A stretch of DNA of 16,871 nt from an uncultured Streptococcus sp. (GCA_905373305.1 CAJPSM010000022.1:1-16871); one strand, 5' to 3'. Counted from the first letter of the stretch, positions 1 to 7,854 are shown. Notes: generated by a model not told the origin, from the sequence alone. Translations and numbers: made by a program.

Positions 1-23
1 ACAGAACTAAATCCTTCGCTTAA
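1..23 (+). CDS. C-terminal tip of an IS3-family transposase (OrfB), partial
   Basis: This is only the last six codons and the TAA stop of a reading frame that enters from the left edge, reading RTKSFA. The hexapeptide plus stop, followed within a few bases by the GGGGTCAGT-type inverted repeat, is what gives it away; alone it would be too short to call. OrfB is the integrase-like (DDE, rve) part of the transposase, normally made as a frameshift fusion with OrfA. It runs towards the nucleoside transporter operon, which is on the opposite strand. Confidence 0.65.
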
Positions 24-54
24 ATTATTTGTCTAACTTTTTGGGGTCAGTATA
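1..54 (+). mobile_element. Right end of an IS3-family (IS150/IS861-like) insertion sequence
   Basis: Bases 3-23 read R-T-K-S-F-A-stop, which matches the usual C-terminal end (...YRTKSF) of OrfB transposases of the IS150/IS861 group of the IS3 family. The next bases carry TTGTCTAACTTTTTGGGGTC (29-48), which read from the other strand is the ACTGACCCCAAAAAGTTAGA-type terminal repeat I associate with these streptococcal elements. The element end is placed at about 54. The rest of the element lies left of the window, so neither its completeness nor a target duplication can be seen. Family assignment is from memory of these ends, not from a search. Confidence 0.72.
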
Positions 55-81
55 TTTGAAACTGGCGCTTTTTTTGTATGC

Positions 82-1038
82 TTATTTTGATTTGATATAG
101 TTGATACCATCCGCCTTTGGTGCAACAGCTTTTCCAAAGAAGGCTGCCAAGACAAGGATGGTCAAGACATAAGGCGCAATTTGTAGGTAGACCGCAGGTA
201 CTCCTTGCAAGAAAGGAAGTTGTGATCCAATAACTGCTAAACTTTGTGAGAGCCCAAAGAAGAGACTTGAAAGCATAGCACCGATTGGATTCCATTTACC
301 AAAAATCATAGCGGCAAGAGCGATAAATCCAGGTCCTACAATGGTTGTCACTGAGAAGTTGACTGAGATTGATTGGGCGTAGATCGCTCCACCAATTCCC
401 CCTAGGAAACCTGATATGATAACCCCAAGATACCGCATCTTGTAGACATTGATTCCCAAGGTATCCGCTGCTTGAGGATGTTCACCGACTGAGCGAAGGC
501 GAAGACCAAAGCGCGTCTTAAAGAGAATAAACCAAGCAAAGAATGAGAAAGCAATCGCGATATAACCTAGTAGACTTGTAGACTTGAAGAAGATATCTCC
601 AATCACGGGGATATTAGCCAAAACAGGGAAATCAAAACGTCCAAAAGTCTGGCTTAAGTTATCCGTTTGCCCTTTGTTATAAAGAACTTTTACTAAGAAA
701 ACAGCTAAGGCAGGAGCCATCAAGTTCAATACCGTACCACTAACAACATGATCCGCACGAAAATGAACCGTAGCGACTGCATGGATGAGGGAGAAAATAG
801 CTCCCACAGCACCTGCAACTAACAAGGAAATCCAAGGAGTCGCTGCTCCAAGTTGTTCTGCAAATTCAAGGTTAAAGACAACTCCAGAAAAAGCACCCAT
901 AACCATAATTCCTTCAAGGCCGACGTTTACCACACCACCACGTTCAGAGAAAACACCACCGATACTTGTAAAGATGAGGGGCGCTGAGTAAATCAGCATA
1001 GAAGACACCAAGAGGGTGAGTAATGTTGTAATAGACAT
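82..1038 (-). CDS. nupC: Nucleoside ABC transporter permease NupC
   Basis: A 318-residue, very hydrophobic membrane protein of the BPD_transp_2 permease family (PF02653), one of two permeases of the BMP-type nucleoside importer (NupABC of Lactococcus, RnsABCD of S. mutans, YufOPQ of Bacillus). About eight to ten membrane segments are visible as hydrophobic runs. The conserved family stretch SERGGVVNVGLEGIMVMGAF lies at about residues 31-50 and has a counterpart in NupB. The start ATG lies two bases after the nupB stop, and its ribosome site AAGGAGG lies inside the end of nupB, so the two are coupled. It is the last gene of the operon. Only 27 bases separate its stop from the insertion sequence. 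The nupC name follows gene order in Lactococcus and is less certain than the function. Confidence 0.88.
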   Translation of the reverse strand: MSITTLLTLLVSSMLIYSAPLIFTSIGGVFSERGGVVNVGLEGIMVMGAFSGVVFNLEFAEQLGAATPWISLLVAGAVGAIFSLIHAVATVHFRADHVVSGTVLNLMAPALAVFLVKVLYNKGQTDNLSQTFGRFDFPVLANIPVIGDIFFKSTSLLGYIAIAFSFFAWFILFKTRFGLRLRSVGEHPQAADTLGINVYKMRYLGVIISGFLGGIGGAIYAQSISVNFSVTTIVGPGFIALAAMIFGKWNPIGAMLSSLFFGLSQSLAVIGSQLPFLQGVPAVYLQIAPYVLTILVLAAFFGKAVAPKADGINYIKSK

Positions 1039-1040
1039 CC

Positions 1041-2099
1041 TTACTTACCTCCTTTAACTTGTTTTTTAGGTTTGACAAAGCGTTCGATAAGGTAATGAAC
1101 ACTGACAAAGAAGATAATAGACGCTGTTACAATGCTGACAAGCTCAGACGGAACTTGCGCGGCATTCATACCAGGTGCACCAACTTGCAGAACACCGAAT
1201 AGAAAGGCTGCAAAGAGAATTCCAATTGGTGAGTTGGCCGCAAGCAGACTAACTGCCATCCCGTTAAATCCGATAGCTAATGATGAGCCCTGAACGTAAA
1301 CGTTTTGGAAAGTTCCAAGACCTTCGACAGCTCCACCAAGACCAGCCAAGGCACCAGAGATAATCATTGATAGGATGATTGTACGTTTTGCTGAAATACC
1401 AGCGTACTCTGAAGCATGGGGATTGAGACCAACTGCACGAATTTCAAAACCGAGAGTCGTTTTCTTGAGCAAGAACCAAATCACAACTACAGCAATGATT
1501 GCAAAGAAGATTCCAATATTCATACGAGAATTTCCAGTCAACTCTGATAACCATGGTGTCTGGTATGTAGCATTGGCACTAACACGAATCGTTGAGTCTG
1601 TACTTTGCATAATATCTTTAGGAAAGGCATGAATAAAGGCATTTCCTACATACAATACAATGTAGTTCATCATGATGGTCACGATAACCTCTGACGTACC
1701 GAGATAAGCTCTGAGAACACCTGGGATAGCTCCGACAATCCCACCAGCGATAAGGGCAATAACAACTGTCGCAAGAATCATCAAAGGACGTGGCATATCA
1801 GGATTTGAAAGGGCAAACCACCCACTCATAACCCAACCTGCAAGAGCCTGTCCAGGAAGTCCAACGTTAAAGAAGCCTGCACGACTGGCTACTGCAAAAC
1901 CAAGACCAATCAAGACAAGAGGTCCCATGGCACGGAAAATCTCACCGATACCACGCAGACTACCGAAAGCTGTGTAGAACAACTCCTCATAACCCCAGAT
2001 AGCATCATAGCCGAAGATCCACATGACAATGGCTCCGAGTAAAATTCCTAGGAAAACAGAAATCAAGGGAACCGAAATTTGTTGTAATTTTTTAGACAT
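1041..2099 (-). CDS. nupB: Nucleoside ABC transporter permease NupB
   Basis: A 352-residue integral membrane permease of the BPD_transp_2 family and partner of NupC in the nucleoside importer. Hydrophobic segments run from about residue 9 (PLISVFLGILLGAIVMWIFG) to near the C terminus. The SRAGFFNVGLPGQALAG stretch (about residues 73-89) parallels the NVGLEG motif in NupC. I chose ATG at 2099 (MSKKLQQ...). A longer frame opens at 2126, but only the 2099 start has a good ribosome site, AAAGGAG seven bases upstream. With this start the gene overlaps the last eight bases of nupA, which suggests translational coupling. A lysine-rich C terminus (KPKKQVKGGK) probably faces the cytoplasm. Confidence 0.88.
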   Translation of the reverse strand: MSKKLQQISVPLISVFLGILLGAIVMWIFGYDAIWGYEELFYTAFGSLRGIGEIFRAMGPLVLIGLGFAVASRAGFFNVGLPGQALAGWVMSGWFALSNPDMPRPLMILATVVIALIAGGIVGAIPGVLRAYLGTSEVIVTIMMNYIVLYVGNAFIHAFPKDIMQSTDSTIRVSANATYQTPWLSELTGNSRMNIGIFFAIIAVVVIWFLLKKTTLGFEIRAVGLNPHASEYAGISAKRTIILSMIISGALAGLGGAVEGLGTFQNVYVQGSSLAIGFNGMAVSLLAANSPIGILFAAFLFGVLQVGAPGMNAAQVPSELVSIVTASIIFFVSVHYLIERFVKPKKQVKGGK

Positions 2100-3627
2100 C
2101 ACTCTTCTCCTTTCCCAAGTTTCCACCAGCCATCAAGACACCAAGTTCTTGTTTATTGGTTGTTTCTGGTGATACAATACCTTGAATCTTACCATCGTGG
2201 ATAACAGCAATACGATCTGAGACGTTTAAAATCTCATCCAATTCAAAGCTGACAACAAGGACAGCCTTACCATTATCACGCTCTTCAATCAAGCGTTTGT
2301 GGATATATTCAATGGCACCGACGTCCAGACCACGAGTTGGCTGGCTGACGATAAGGAGATCAGGATCTCGATCAATTTCACGAGCAATAATTGCTTTTTG
2401 TTGATTACCTCCTGAAAGAGCTGCTGCTGGAACAAATTCGCTTGCCGCACGGACGTCAAATTCTTCCATCAATTTTTTAGCATGTGAAGTGATATTGGCA
2501 TAGTTTAAGATACCATTTTTACTGAGTGGTTCTTTGTAGTAGGTTTGAAGAGCGATATTTTCTGAAATCATCATCTCTAAAATCAAACCATCACGGTGAC
2601 GGTCTTCTGGAACATGCCCAACACTGAGTTCCGTAATTTGTCGAGGGTGCATCCCTACGATTGATTTGCCTTTCAATTCAATACTACCAGATTCAACCTT
2701 GCGAAGACCTGTAATGGCTTGAATCAGTTCAGACTGACCATTTCCATCAATCCCCGCAATACCAACAATCTCTCCAGCACGAACATCCAAAGAGAGATTC
2801 TTCACAGCTGGTACACCGCGGTTTTCATTAACAACCAAGTCTTTGATAGACAAGACCACTTCTTTTGGTTGTGGTGCCTGTTTCTCTGTTTTAAAGGAAA
2901 CAGAACGACCCACCATCATTTCTGCCAAATCAGCATTAGTAGCCCCTGCAATTTCGACGGTTTCAATTGATTTCCCACGACGGATAACTGTAACGCGGTC
3001 AGAAACTGCGCGAATCTCATCCAACTTGTGGGTAATCAAGATAATTGATTTTTCTTCTTTGACCAGATTTTTCAAAATAGCCATCAACTCATCAATTTCT
3101 GATGGAGTCAAAACAGCCGTCGGTTCGTCAAAGATAAGGATATCAGCCCCCCGATAAAGGGTTTTTAAAATTTCTACACGTTGTTGGGCTCCAACTGAGA
3201 TGTCTGCCACCTTGGCAGAAGGATCCACTGCTAAGCCATAACGTTCAGAAAGAGCTTTGATTTCTTTGCTAGCTCCAGCTATATCTAGCACACCATTTTT
3301 AGTTGATTCACTACCTAAAATGATGTTTTCAGCAACTGTGAAGGCTTCTACCAACATAAAGTGCTGGTGAACCATTCCGATTCCCAAGCTAGCTGCTTTA
3401 GATGGTGAATCAAGATTGACAACTTGACCGTTGACCACAATTTCACCACTGGTTGGTTCAAGAAGCCCTGCTAACATGTTCATGAGCGTGGACTTACCAG
3501 CCCCATTTTCTCCTAAAAGTGCATGAATTTCACCTTTTCGCAGGTGCAAGTTGATTTTGTCGTTGGCAACAAATTCACCAAACACCTTGGTAATATCACG
3601 CATCTCAATGACATTTTCGTGTGCCAT
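2092..3627 (-). CDS. nupA: Nucleoside ABC transporter ATP-binding protein NupA (double ATPase)
   Basis: A 511-residue protein with two fused ABC ATPase domains (about residues 5-240 and 255-505) that powers nucleoside import with NupB and NupC. The first domain has Walker A GENGAGKST (39-47), signature ISVGAQQ (142-148), Walker B ILIFDEP (162-168) and switch His199. The second keeps a good signature, LSGGNQQ (403-409), but its Walker A is GIDGNGQSE (291-299, Lys replaced by Gln297), its Walker B is LLIVSQP (423-429, Asp-Glu replaced by Ser-Gln), and the switch His is Phe in VVSFELDE. It should therefore bind but hardly hydrolyse ATP; such asymmetry is known in this transporter class. The start is ATG with AAAGGAAG upstream. 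A strong terminator and further hairpins separate it from pnrA. Confidence 0.92.
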   Translation of the reverse strand: MAHENVIEMRDITKVFGEFVANDKINLHLRKGEIHALLGENGAGKSTLMNMLAGLLEPTSGEIVVNGQVVNLDSPSKAASLGIGMVHQHFMLVEAFTVAENIILGSESTKNGVLDIAGASKEIKALSERYGLAVDPSAKVADISVGAQQRVEILKTLYRGADILIFDEPTAVLTPSEIDELMAILKNLVKEEKSIILITHKLDEIRAVSDRVTVIRRGKSIETVEIAGATNADLAEMMVGRSVSFKTEKQAPQPKEVVLSIKDLVVNENRGVPAVKNLSLDVRAGEIVGIAGIDGNGQSELIQAITGLRKVESGSIELKGKSIVGMHPRQITELSVGHVPEDRHRDGLILEMMISENIALQTYYKEPLSKNGILNYANITSHAKKLMEEFDVRAASEFVPAAALSGGNQQKAIIAREIDRDPDLLIVSQPTRGLDVGAIEYIHKRLIEERDNGKAVLVVSFELDEILNVSDRIAVIHDGKIQGIVSPETTNKQELGVLMAGGNLGKEKSDV

Positions 3628-3725
3628 GTGCTCTTCCTTTCAGAGTCTTATTTTATTTCAATAAAACTTGCTAGTTTCTCTAGTAGCAAGCTTTACTGAG
3701 ACAAAATGACTTTGTCTCAACTCTT
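3628..3725 (-). other. Structured pnrA-nupA spacer with two further hairpins
   Basis: Past the GC-rich terminator, the nupA leader can form two more stem-loops. One has 9-bp perfect arms (TGAGACAAA at 3697-3705 and TTTGTCTCA at 3711-3719) with a 5-base loop. The other has 7-bp arms (CTTGCTA at 3667-3673 and TAGCAAG at 3684-3690) and, on the minus strand, is followed by TTTTATT. I found no convincing promoter for nupA here, so nupABC expression probably depends on readthrough from pnrA. The hairpins may stabilise or tune the downstream transcript; that is inference. Confidence 0.5.
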
Positions 3726-3748
3726 AAAAAAGCGGCCGGAGGCCGCTT
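3726..3748 (-). terminator. Intrinsic terminator between pnrA and nupA
   Basis: On the minus strand an 8-bp GC-rich stem (AAGCGGCC, loop TCC, GGCCGCTT) is followed at once by a run of Ts. The arms lie at 3730-3737 and 3741-3748 on the plus strand. It starts 23 bases after the pnrA stop and lies inside the operon, so it most likely works as a partial terminator. That would leave pnrA mRNA in excess over nupABC mRNA, as is common for binding-protein genes of ABC importers. Confidence 0.85.
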
Positions 3749-3770
3749 CCTAAGAAATGACTTTTATCCA

Positions 3771-4826
3771 TTATTTTTCAGGAACTTTTACGCTTCCATC
3801 AAGGATTTTAGCTTTAGCATCTTCGACAGCTTTTTTACCTTCTTCTGAAAGGTTTGTTACTGCCAAGTCAACCCCTTTATCTTTCAATGAGTAGACGATC
3901 ACTTGACCGCCAGGGAATTCACCTTTTTCTGCTTTGTTAGCAATATCTTTTACAGTTGTACCAACTTGTTTCAAAGTCGATACAAGAACAAAGTTTGATT
4001 CTTTGCCATCTTTAGAAGTGTATTTACCTTCTGCTTCTTGGTCACGGTCAACACCGATAACCCAAACTTTTTCACTTTCAGGACGACTTTCGTTGAGTGA
4101 TTTTGCTTCTGCAAAGACACCAGCACCTGTTCCACCTGCTGCTTGATAAACAACGTCTGCACCAGCTGCGTATTGTGCTGCTGCAATTGTTTTACCTTTG
4201 GCAGCATCACCAAATGAACCAGCATAGTCAACTTGTACTTTGATAGATGGATCTACAGATTCAACACCAGCTTTAAATCCAGCTGCAAAACGTGAGATAA
4301 CTTCAGACTCAATACCACCTACAAAACCAACTTGTTTTGTTTTAGTAGTTTTCGCTGCTGCAACACCCGCAAGGTAAGCAGCTTCGTTATCCGCAAATGT
4401 TACGCTAGCAACATTCTTTTGATCTTTAATCACATCATCAATCAAGACATAGTTCAAGTCAGAGTGGTCTTTCGCTGCTTCCTCAACCGCATTGTGAAGG
4501 GCAAAACCAACACCGAAGATCAAGTTGTAGTTTCCAGCTGCTTGTTGCAAGTTGTTTGCATAGTCCGCTTCACTTGTAGATGTGAAGTAAGTAAAACCTT
4601 TATCTTTTTCAAGATTGTGTTCTTTACCCCAAGCTTGCAAACCTTCCCAAGCTGATTGGTTAAATGATTTATCATCAACACCACCAGTATCTGTCACGAT
4701 AGCTGCTTTAGTCTTCAAATCAGAAGATGAAGAAGCTGCGTTACGAGAAGAGCGATTGCCACATGCAGCAAGTCCAACTGCTGCTACTGCAACTAGACCA
4801 AGGCCTAGCCATTGTTTCTTGTTCAT
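3771..4826 (-). CDS. pnrA: Nucleoside-binding lipoprotein PnrA (BmpA/TmpC family)
   Basis: A 351-residue surface lipoprotein, the substrate-binding subunit of the nucleoside ABC importer. The N terminus is a lipoprotein signal peptide: MNKK, a hydrophobic core, and lipobox LAAC with Cys22 as the lipidated residue, followed by a Ser/Asn-rich linker. The mature part has the BMP-family opening, DTGGVDDKSFNQSAWEGL at about residues 46-63. In S. pneumoniae the equivalent is PnrA, a purine and pyrimidine nucleoside receptor; in Lactococcus it is BmpA. I chose ATG at 4826, which has TAGGAGG seven bases upstream. A longer frame from 4865 would put a spurious segment before the signal peptide. It sits between cdd and nupA and is followed by a strong terminator. 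Confidence 0.93.
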   Translation of the reverse strand: MNKKQWLGLGLVAVAAVGLAACGNRSSRNAASSSSDLKTKAAIVTDTGGVDDKSFNQSAWEGLQAWGKEHNLEKDKGFTYFTSTSEADYANNLQQAAGNYNLIFGVGFALHNAVEEAAKDHSDLNYVLIDDVIKDQKNVASVTFADNEAAYLAGVAAAKTTKTKQVGFVGGIESEVISRFAAGFKAGVESVDPSIKVQVDYAGSFGDAAKGKTIAAAQYAAGADVVYQAAGGTGAGVFAEAKSLNESRPESEKVWVIGVDRDQEAEGKYTSKDGKESNFVLVSTLKQVGTTVKDIANKAEKGEFPGGQVIVYSLKDKGVDLAVTNLSEEGKKAVEDAKAKILDGSVKVPEK

Positions 4827-4915
4827 TACTGAACCTCCTAAATAAGATGTGCAACGATGTTGCAAGTATGAATTGGTTGGTCACAAGGACCATGTCACTC
4901 AGAGAGTGGTGCAGA
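4827..4915 (-). other. Structured cdd-pnrA spacer with three short dyads
   Basis: The 89-base gap upstream of pnrA holds three small inverted repeats in a row: CACTC/GAGTG (4896-4900, 4904-4908), GGTC/GACC (4879-4882, 4888-4891) and TGCAAC/GTTGCA (4850-4855, 4859-4864). I saw no promoter with acceptable -35 and -10 boxes. The dyads could be RNA stem-loops in the polycistronic message, for example a processing or stability site. They are short, so the case is weak. Confidence 0.3.
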
Positions 4916-5305
4916 CTAGTTTAAGTCTGTAAATGAGTATGGAAGTAACTCCCCGACCGTCATCTCGACCGTCGATTTATCTTTAGCGACTAAGGTCACT
5001 TTTAAATCTTGTTCAAAAAACTCAACCATGACCTGACGACAAGCACCACATGGCGAGATAGGTTTTTCAGTTTGTCCGTAGACAATCAATTCTGAAAATT
5101 CCCGTTGACCTTCAGAGACTGCTTTGAAAATAGCTGTACGCTCCCCACAGTTGGTCAAGGAATAGCTAGCATTCTCGATGTTCACACCTGTATAAATGCT
5201 ACCATCCTTGGCAACTAAAACAGCTCCGATAGGAAAGTGAGAATAGGGTACATAGGCTTTCTTGCAGGTTTCAATTGCTAGTTCGATCAACTCAGTAGTC
5301 GCCAT
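4916..5305 (-). CDS. cdd: Cytidine deaminase
   Basis: A 129-residue cytidine deaminase of the short, tetrameric, zinc-dependent type. It turns cytidine and deoxycytidine into uridine and deoxyuridine, which are substrates of the neighbouring Pdp. The zinc site is visible: Cys53 with catalytic Glu55 in NCGERTA, and Cys86 and Cys89 in PCGAC. The substrate-binding stretch NIENASYSLTNCGER starts near residue 43. I chose ATG at 5305; a TTG one codon upstream is also in frame. AAGGAG lies 9 bases before the ATG and 6 before the TTG, so the TTG cannot be excluded. The gene overlaps the end of deoC by 14 bases, which points to coupled translation. Confidence 0.93.
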   Translation of the reverse strand: MATTELIELAIETCKKAYVPYSHFPIGAVLVAKDGSIYTGVNIENASYSLTNCGERTAIFKAVSEGQREFSELIVYGQTEKPISPCGACRQVMVEFFEQDLKVTLVAKDKSTVEMTVGELLPYSFTDLN

Positions 5306-5954
5306 CAACCTGTTCTCCTTTTAAAATGGCTACACCAGCAGAAGTTCCGATACGAGTAGCACCTGCCTCCACAAAGGCCAGGGCATCCGCATAAGAACGA
5401 GCTCCACCGGCAGCTTTAACACCCATATCAGGTCCCACTGTTTGACGCATTAATTTGACATCTGGCAGAGTTGCTCCTCCAGTTGAGAAGCCAGTAGATG
5501 TTTTAACAAAATCAGCTCCTGCTTTTTGTGACAACTGGCAGGCCACAACCTTTTCTTGATCTGTCAACAAACAAGCTTCAATAATAACTTTTACTAGCTT
5601 GTCACCACTTGCTTCTACAACCGCACGGATGTCTGACTCAACTAAATCAAGATTGCCAGATTTGAGGGCACCGACATTGATAACCATATCAATCTCATCT
5701 GCACCATTTTGGACAGCTTCCTTGGTCTCAAAAGCCTTCACAGCTGAAGTTGTTGCTCCCAAAGGGAAACCAACCACAGTACAGACCTTGACATCTGAGC
5801 CTTCAAGCCCTGTTTTTGCATGTTTTACCCATGTGGGATTGACACAAACGCTGGCAAAATCATACTCACGCGCTTCAGATAGCAAACGATCAATTTGTTC
5901 TTGACTTGCATCTTGCTTTAAAAGCGTATGATCAATATATTTATTCAACTTCAT
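5292..5954 (-). CDS. deoC: Deoxyribose-phosphate aldolase
   Basis: A 220-residue class I aldolase that splits 2-deoxyribose 5-phosphate into acetaldehyde and glyceraldehyde 3-phosphate, the exit of deoxynucleoside breakdown into glycolysis. The Schiff-base lysine is Lys151 in GADFVKTSTGF. A second active-site lysine is Lys180 in GVKAAGG, and the acidic residue is Asp89 in DEIDMVIN. The length and the opening MKLNKYIDHTLLK are typical. The start ATG has GGGAG upstream and follows the pdp stop by 19 bases. The phosphopentomutase (DeoB) needed to turn the Pdp product deoxyribose 1-phosphate into the DeoC substrate is not in this window. Confidence 0.96.
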   Translation of the reverse strand: MKLNKYIDHTLLKQDASQEQIDRLLSEAREYDFASVCVNPTWVKHAKTGLEGSDVKVCTVVGFPLGATTSAVKAFETKEAVQNGADEIDMVINVGALKSGNLDLVESDIRAVVEASGDKLVKVIIEACLLTDQEKVVACQLSQKAGADFVKTSTGFSTGGATLPDVKLMRQTVGPDMGVKAAGGARSYADALAFVEAGATRIGTSAGVAILKGEQVDGDY

Positions 5955-5973
5955 ATTCGGATTCTCCCTAGTT

Positions 5974-7251
5974 TTATGAGATAATGTCTATAATTTCTCG
6001 TAAACTTTGCACTCCATCATTCATTTTAACATATTTTTGAAATTCTGTAACTAGTTCAGAAGAAATTTTTCCATTTGTATAAACTTTTGCAACAATTTCT
6101 CCTTTTTGGACGGAGTCTCCAACTTTTTTTTCAAAAACAATCCCTGTTTCATAGTCCAAATCATCAGACTTGACTGCTCGACCAGCTCCTAATCTCATGG
6201 CATAGAGCCCAAATTCCATCGCTGGAAGGGCTGAAATGACGCCTGTATCTTGAGCTGGGATTTCCACTACATGCGCAACATTTACTGGGCGGTAGAGATC
6301 TTCTAGATCACCGCCTTGAGCTGCTACCATTTCTTCAAACTTAGCAAGTGCTTGCCCATTCTCGAGATGTTTACGGATTTCCTCAACGGTTTTCTCAACA
6401 TCAGCTAAACCAAGCATAATTTGAGCTAGTTCGCAAATAAAGTGGGTAATATCTTGACGACCTTGACCTTGTAAAATTTCCAACGCTTCAAGGATTTCCA
6501 GACGATTTCCAATCGCTCGTCCCAAGGGTTGGCTCATATCTGTAATGACTGCAACTGTTTTTCGACCAACTGCCTTACCGAGATTAACCATAGTTTGAGC
6601 CAATTCGCGCGCCTCCTCAACAGTCTTCATAAAGGCACCCTCACCAACTGTCACATCTAGCAAAATGGCATCTGCACCTGCCGCGATTTTCTTACTCATC
6701 ACCGAACTTGCAATCAAAGGAATGGTATCAACAGTCGCTGTCACATCACGAAGAGCATAGAGAAGTTTGTCTGCTTTAACCAGCTGGTCCGATTGTCCAA
6801 TGACAGATACACCAATATCCTGCACCTGACGAATAAAATCTTCTTGACTCCGCTCGACTTGATAGCCCTTTATGGACTCCAATTTATCAATTGTACCGCC
6901 TGTATGACCAAGACCACGACCACTCATTTTTGCCACAGGTACACCGAAGCTAGCAACAAGAGGAGCTAAAATCAAAGTCACTTTGTCACCAACACCACCT
7001 GTAGAATGCTTGTCAACTTTAATCCCATTAATAGCTGATAAATCAAACTCTTGGCCTGTCTTGACCATATTCATCGTCAAATCAGAAATCTCACGTGTCG
7101 TCATTCCTTTAAAATAAACAGCCATAGCAAAAGCAGACATCTGATAGTCTGGAACAGTTCCTGCCACATAGCCTTCTACCAACCACTTGATTTCATTTGA
7201 GGTCAATTCTTGACCGTCTCGTTTTTTTTGGATTAAATCAACTGCTCTCAT
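5974..7251 (-). CDS. pdp: Pyrimidine-nucleoside phosphorylase
   Basis: A 425-residue member of the thymidine/pyrimidine-nucleoside phosphorylase family. It uses phosphate to split uridine, deoxyuridine or thymidine into the base and (deoxy)ribose 1-phosphate. The phosphate-binding loop KHSTGGVGDK lies at 81-90 and the family signature SGRGLGHTGGTIDKLE at 110-125. The C-terminal part (about 330-425), with GAGRAVKSDDLDYETGI and the EKKVGDSVQKGEIVAKVYTN stretch, matches the PYNP C-terminal domain. It starts with ATG in an ATGA overlap with the methyltransferase stop, so the two are coupled; its own ribosome site is weak (GAAAGA). Full length with no defect seen. Firmicute enzymes of this size usually accept both uridine and thymidine, hence pdp rather than deoA. 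Confidence 0.95.
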   Translation of the reverse strand: MRAVDLIQKKRDGQELTSNEIKWLVEGYVAGTVPDYQMSAFAMAVYFKGMTTREISDLTMNMVKTGQEFDLSAINGIKVDKHSTGGVGDKVTLILAPLVASFGVPVAKMSGRGLGHTGGTIDKLESIKGYQVERSQEDFIRQVQDIGVSVIGQSDQLVKADKLLYALRDVTATVDTIPLIASSVMSKKIAAGADAILLDVTVGEGAFMKTVEEARELAQTMVNLGKAVGRKTVAVITDMSQPLGRAIGNRLEILEALEILQGQGRQDITHFICELAQIMLGLADVEKTVEEIRKHLENGQALAKFEEMVAAQGGDLEDLYRPVNVAHVVEIPAQDTGVISALPAMEFGLYAMRLGAGRAVKSDDLDYETGIVFEKKVGDSVQKGEIVAKVYTNGKISSELVTEFQKYVKMNDGVQSLREIIDIIS

Positions 7252-7838
7252 TCTTTCACACTTCTAAGGATATAATATCCCTTATCTTTTTTGACGATTT
7301 CACAATTGCCAAACACGTCTTCCATCTTGTTTTTGGCACTAGGGGCACCCTGCTTTTTCTGAATAACGATTGTTAGGTCTCCACCGTCCTCCAGAAAATC
7401 CATACTCTTTTCGATAATCTCATGAACAACTTGTTTGCCTGCTCGAATGGGAGGATTGGAAATAACATGGTCAAATTTACCTTCAACTTGTTCATAGATG
7501 TTTGACTGGAAAATCGTCACTGCTACTTTATTTCTTTCAGCATTTTGTCGCGCCAAATCCAAGGCACGATTATTGATATCGACCATGGTAGCTTGTACTC
7601 CGTAAGCCTTGACCAAAGAAAGCCCTAGGGGACCATACCCACAGCCGACATCTAGCACTCGCTCATCTTTCTCAACCTCTAGACACTTCAGTAAGAGCTG
7701 ACTACCAAAGTCAATCATCTTTTTACTAAAGACACCCGCATCCGTCAAAAAGGTCATTTTTTCTCCCAACAACTCTACTCTCAACTCATGAATGTCGTGA
7801 GCAGCATCAGGATTTTCTGCATAATACATTTTATTCAT
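7248..7838 (-). CDS. RsmC-like class I SAM-dependent methyltransferase
   Basis: A 196-residue methyltransferase of the MTS small domain (PF05175), related to the catalytic half of RsmC/RsmD-type rRNA guanine-N2 methyltransferases. The SAM-binding motif DVGCGYGPLG is at 63-72, the acidic motif after it is MVDINNRA, and the NPP-type catalytic motif NPPIRAGK is at 128-135; NPP motifs mark N-methylation of bases. The real target (possibly 16S rRNA) cannot be read from sequence. It is the first gene of the nucleoside operon and overlaps pdp by four bases, a linkage I recall from other streptococci. The ATG at 7838 has a poor ribosome site; an in-frame ATG at 7829 (MYYAENP) is an alternative. The leader from the predicted promoter is only about 10-20 bases. 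Confidence 0.85.
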   Translation of the reverse strand: MNKMYYAENPDAAHDIHELRVELLGEKMTFLTDAGVFSKKMIDFGSQLLLKCLEVEKDERVLDVGCGYGPLGLSLVKAYGVQATMVDINNRALDLARQNAERNKVAVTIFQSNIYEQVEGKFDHVISNPPIRAGKQVVHEIIEKSMDFLEDGGDLTIVIQKKQGAPSAKNKMEDVFGNCEIVKKDKGYYILRSVKE

Positions 7839-7854
7839 AAAACTATTTTACCAT

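Noticed and set aside
3628..3725. Separate promoter for nupA
   Set aside because: Several TTG-like boxes were tried (for example in the TTGAGACAAA and TTGCTA stretches), but none has a usable -10 at 16-18 bases.
4332..4655. Open frame of 107 codons on the plus strand opposite pnrA
   Set aside because: It is a shadow of the lipoprotein gene with no known domain, promoter or ribosome site.
4827..4915. Purine or deoxyguanosine riboswitch upstream of pnrA
   Set aside because: The gap is only 89 bases, shows no three-way junction and none of the conserved loop sequences, and has no terminator before the gene.
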